DNA of 6,905 nt from Synechococcales cyanobacterium PMM_0036 (lineage in GTDB: Bacteria; Cyanobacteriota; Cyanobacteriia; Elainellales; Elainellaceae): contig CASBQM010000370.1 of the NCBI GenBank assembly GCA_949127645.1, positions 1-6,905 of the forward strand. Reading direction: 5' to 3'. Each line of letters starts with the position of its first letter. Position 1 is the stretch's first letter. The notes below the pieces were generated by a model. That model was not told the origin of the DNA. It ran no database searches and saw nothing but the letters and a program-made list of their open reading frames with translations. Positions 4,263-6,905 of this stretch are shown here, in pieces. The position numbers were made by a program, and so were the translations under genes.

Positions 4263-6356
4263 TCAACCGTATCGACTTGCCGTCGAAGCAATCAAGAAGG
4301 CGGCGTAGGTTAAGACATAGCCGATCGTGAAGTGAGCCAAGCCAACCACACGACCTTGAACGATCGACATTGCCACAGGCTTATCCTTCCAACGAACCAA
4401 GTTCGCTAGCGGAGTCCGCTCATGTGCCCAAACGATCGTCTCGATTAACTCCTGCCAATAGCCTCTCCAGGAGATCAGGAACATGAAGCCCGTCGCCCAA
4501 ACCAGGTGTCCAAAGAGGAACATCCAAGCCCAAACCGCCAGGTTATTCATGCCGTAGGGGTTGTATCCATTGATCAACTGCGACGAGTTGAGCCAGAGAT
4601 AGTCCCGCAGCCAGCCCATGATTGTCACCGAAGACTCATTAAACTGAGCCACGTTGCCGCTCCAGACCGCCAAGTGTTTCCAATGCCAGTAGAAAGTAAC
4701 CCAGCCCAGCGTGTTCAGCATCCAGAACATCGCAAGGTAGAACGAATCCCATGCCGAGATATCACAAGTACCACCACGACCCGGACCATCACAAGGGAAG
4801 GCATAGCCAAAGTCTTTCTTGTCAGGCATCAGCTTAGAGCCACGAGCATCCAACGCACCCTTGACCAAGATCAAGGTGGTGGTGTGTAGTCCCAAAGCGA
4901 TCGCATGGTGAACCAGGAAGTCACCAGGTCCAATGGTCAAGAACAAAGAGTTCTTGCCGCTGTTAATCGCCTCTAGCCAGCCTGCCAGCCAGACGTTGCC
5001 GTGGTTAGGCCAAGCCGTCGAAGCAATGCTGTCCGGGTTTGAGAGCAATGTATCAAAGCCGTACAGCAGCTTGCCATGAGAAGCCTGGATGAACTGTGCA
5101 AACACAGGCTCAATCAAGATTTGCTTCTCAGGGGTACCAAAGGCTTGCATCACGTCATTGTGGACGTAGATACCCAGGGTATGGAAGCCTAGGAACAAAG
5201 AAACCCAGCTCAAGTGAGAGATGATGGCTTCTTTGTGGTTCAGAACGCGATCGAGTACGTTGCCCTTGTTCTGAGCCGGATCGTAATCCCGCACCAGGAA
5301 GATCGCGCCGTGAGCAAACGCCCCCACCATGATGAAACCAGCGATGTACTGGTGATGCGTGTAGAGCGCCGCCTGAGTCGTGTAATCCCGTGCCATAAAA
5401 GCATAGGGAGGCAGCGAGTACATGTGCTGAGCTACCAGAGACGTGATTACGCCCAGAGCAGCCAGAGCCAGCGCCAGTTGGAAGTGCAGGGAATTGTTCA
5501 GAGTATCGTACAGACCTTGGTGAGGCAGGTTGAACTGACCTTCACTCTTGGCGCTGAGTAGACCTTTCTTAGAATCCAGCATTTCTTTGATGCTGTGACC
5601 GATACCAAAGTTGGTGCGGTACATATGACCCGCAATGATGAACAGAACGGCGATCGCCAGATGGTGATGCGCAATATCTGTTAACCACAGCGACTCAGTT
5701 TGAGGATGGAAGCCGCCCAAGAATGTGAGAATTGCAGTTCCAGCACCCTGAGAGGTGCCAAAAATATGGTTCGCACTATCTGGGTTTTGGGCGTACACAC
5801 CCCAGTTGCCCGTAAAGAAAGGCATTAGACCTTCAGGATGAGGCTTCACCGAGAGGAAGTTGTCCCAGCCCACATGCACACCCCGCGATTCGGGAATGGC
5901 AACGTGAACCATGTGCCCTGTCCAAGCCAAAGAGCTAACGCCAAACAGACCAGCCAAGTGGTGGTTGAGGCGAGACTCCGCGTTCTTAAACCAGGACAAG
6001 CTGGGACGGAACTTGGGCTGCAGATGGAGCCAGCCCGCAAACAGCATCACTGCTGCCAAGAACAGCAAGAAGATGGAGCCTTGGTACAGATCAGCATTCG
6101 TCCGCATCCCTTGGGTGTACCACCAGTGGTAGACACCCGAATAGGCGATGTTGACAGGGTTAGACGCACCTGCACGGGTGAAGGCATCTACCGCCGCTTG
6201 ACCGAAGTGGGAAGCAAAAATCTTTTGGTAAAGATTCTCTTCCGTCATGCCGTCATGGCTCTCAAAGTCGTGGGCGGTGGCAATCCCGTACCAGATCCGA
6301 CGCGTGGTCGGGTCCTGAGCCAAATCCTGGCTAAATTTTGGGAATTTTGTTGCCAT
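4263..6356 (-). CDS. psaB: Photosystem I P700 apoprotein A2 (PsaB), lacking the first membrane helix
   Basis: PsaB is one of the two large subunits of photosystem I in the thylakoid membrane. It binds P700, antenna chlorophylls and, shared with PsaA, the FX iron-sulfur cluster. Identity is certain: MATKFPKFSQDLAQDPTTRR at the start, HDFESHDGMTEENLYQKIF, the FX loop FPCDGPGRGGTCD (first Cys is residue 522) and the C-terminal RDYLWLNSSQLINGYNP and SWRGYWQELIETIVWAHER segments. The protein has 697 residues against about 730-742 in cyanobacteria. The shortfall is one internal gap: ASHFG (48-52) is joined directly to QAAVDAF (53-59). About 45 residues are missing, covering transmembrane helix 1 and the following loop with the counterparts of H53, H67 and H89. 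The rest appears full length and in frame, without stops. AGGA (6362-6359) lies three bases before the ATG. It follows psaA by 123 bp, as in the usual psaAB operon, and no other photosystem gene follows it. Confidence 0.95.
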   Translation of the reverse strand: MATKFPKFSQDLAQDPTTRRIWYGIATAHDFESHDGMTEENLYQKIFASHFGQAAVDAFTRAGASNPVNIAYSGVYHWWYTQGMRTNADLYQGSIFLLFLAAVMLFAGWLHLQPKFRPSLSWFKNAESRLNHHLAGLFGVSSLAWTGHMVHVAIPESRGVHVGWDNFLSVKPHPEGLMPFFTGNWGVYAQNPDSANHIFGTSQGAGTAILTFLGGFHPQTESLWLTDIAHHHLAIAVLFIIAGHMYRTNFGIGHSIKEMLDSKKGLLSAKSEGQFNLPHQGLYDTLNNSLHFQLALALAALGVITSLVAQHMYSLPPYAFMARDYTTQAALYTHHQYIAGFIMVGAFAHGAIFLVRDYDPAQNKGNVLDRVLNHKEAIISHLSWVSLFLGFHTLGIYVHNDVMQAFGTPEKQILIEPVFAQFIQASHGKLLYGFDTLLSNPDSIASTAWPNHGNVWLAGWLEAINSGKNSLFLTIGPGDFLVHHAIALGLHTTTLILVKGALDARGSKLMPDKKDFGYAFPCDGPGRGGTCDISAWDSFYLAMFWMLNTLGWVTFYWHWKHLAVWSGNVAQFNESSVTIMGWLRDYLWLNSSQLINGYNPYGMNNLAVWAWMFLFGHLVWATGFMFLISWRGYWQELIETIVWAHERTPLANLVRWKDKPVAMSIVQGRVVGLAHFTIGYVLTYAAFLIASTASRYG

Positions 6357-6382
6357 AAGTCCTAATTGAAGTTCTCAATTAG
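6357..6382 (-). promoter_or_regulatory. Hairpin and ribosome-binding site immediately before psaB
   Basis: In the psaA-psaB spacer, read on the minus strand, CTAATTGA and TCAATTAG (6382-6375 and 6369-6362) form a perfect 8-bp stem with a 5-base loop. The 3' arm ends in the AG that begins the psaB Shine-Dalgarno AGGA (6362 outward is GGA, then CTT and ATG). The ribosome site is therefore partly tied into the stem. It could affect psaB translation or mark an RNA processing site between the two cistrons; it lacks the U-tract of a terminator. Confidence 0.5.
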
Positions 6383-6479
6383 CGTCGCCTCTCGCCTATT
6401 CTTTCCCTTGAGCTAAGTAAGGGGCACAGACAAGCCCATGCCCACATAATCTAGAGAGAAAATCCGCGATCAGCCAACG

Positions 6480-6905
6480 CTAGCCTACTGCAATAATTCG
6501 AGCCAGGAAGAATGCCCAGGTGGTCGCAATTCCTCCAAGCAAGAAGTGAGCAACCCCCACCGCACGACCCTGAATAATGCTCAGAGCGCGAGGCTGGATT
6601 GCAGGAGACACCCTCAGTTTGCTGTGTGCCCAGACGATCGATTCGATCAGCTCTTGCCAATAGCCCCGACCGCTAAACAAGAACATCAGGCTGAATGCCC
6701 AGATGAAATGTGCGCCCAGGAACATCAGACCGTAAGCCGAAAGCGCCGACCCGTAGGAGCCAATCACCTGGGAGGCCTGCGCCCAGAGGAAATCGCGCAA
6801 CCAGCCGTTGATGGTGATGGCACCAGCCGCAAAGTTGCCGCCAGTAATATGTGACACCGAACCATCGGGCGATACCGTCCCCCAAACATCCGACTGCATC
6901 TTCCA
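6480..6905 (-). CDS. psaA: Photosystem I P700 apoprotein A1 (PsaA), C-terminal fragment
   Basis: The last 141 codons of psaA are present; the gene continues beyond the right edge. PsaA is the other half of the photosystem I heterodimer and carries the branch-A cofactors. The sequence is the classic C-terminal region: WKMQSDVWGTV at the window edge, HITGGNF, INGWLRDFLWAQASQVI, GSYGSALSAYGLMFLGAHF, FSGRGYWQELIESIVWAHSK, ALSIIQGRAVGVAHFLLGG and the terminal FFLARIIAVG. It contains the last membrane helices and no stops or gaps. The TAG stop (6482-6480) lies 123 bp before psaB on the same strand, the conserved psaA-psaB order. Nothing in this fragment marks it as a far-red (PsaA2-type) variant, but the diagnostic parts may lie outside the window. 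Confidence 0.97.
   Translation of the reverse strand, partial: WKMQSDVWGTVSPDGSVSHITGGNFAAGAITINGWLRDFLWAQASQVIGSYGSALSAYGLMFLGAHFIWAFSLMFLFSGRGYWQELIESIVWAHSKLRVSPAIQPRALSIIQGRAVGVAHFLLGGIATTWAFFLARIIAVG

Noticed and set aside
5838..6365. Plus-strand frame of 175 codons opposite psaB.
   Set aside because: It lies wholly antisense to highly conserved psaB codons, is rich in Arg/His/Gln as expected for a shadow frame, and shows no domain.
4263..6905. Far-red light photoacclimation (FaRLiP) cluster with psaA2-psaB2.
   Set aside because: Those clusters continue with further photosystem I genes such as psaL2. Here psaB is followed by a terminator and an unrelated convergent gene, and no diagnostic far-red residue can be judged from the visible part.

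Overview
The window reads as cyanobacterial chromosome. It carries the 3' end of psaA followed by psaB (photosystem I core). It also has at least seven copies of the cyanobacterial HIP1 octamer GCGATCGC (647-654, 1412-1419, 1641-1648, 2003-2010, 3847-3854, 4897-4904, 5650-5657). A Uma2-family gene and an RTX calcium-binding protein fit a filamentous, Leptolyngbya-like genome, but I cannot name the genus with confidence.

Layout. From 1 to 2710 everything recognisable is on the minus strand. Read in the direction of transcription, it is an AlkA-like HhH-GPD DNA glycosylase (2710-2057), then a LolD/MacB-type ABC ATPase (2031-1183), then a Uma2-family gene broken by one in-frame stop (1163-576). 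A 362-bp gene-poor gap follows (575-214) with a 15-bp tandem repeat array, an AT-rich low-complexity stretch and a possible coding remnant. Last comes the 5' end of an FtsX/MacB-type permease running off the window (213-1). The ATPase and permease are probably partners, now separated by the dead Uma2 gene and the repeat-bearing gap. A short divergent intergenic region (2711-2849) leads to one plus-strand gene, a 450-residue RTX-repeat protein (2850-4202) with a 79-residue module duplicated in tandem. It ends in a strong hairpin terminator that probably also serves the convergent psaB. From 4263 to the right edge is the minus-strand psaA-psaB pair.

The most striking observation is psaB. The reading frame is intact and well conserved, but about 45 codons are missing after residue 52. 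The missing part is the first transmembrane helix and the following loop, including the histidines that correspond to chlorophyll ligands H53, H67 and H89 of PsaB. It is either a true in-frame deletion, a second divergent copy, or an assembly collapse. Other points of interest are the single-stop Uma2 pseudogene, the RTX module pair that differs only at synonymous sites over 64 codons, a 20-bp tandem duplication that supplies a second start codon for the glycosylase, and a hairpin abutting the psaB ribosome-binding site. I see no CRISPR array, insertion sequence, tRNA or rRNA, and no clearly new multi-gene system.
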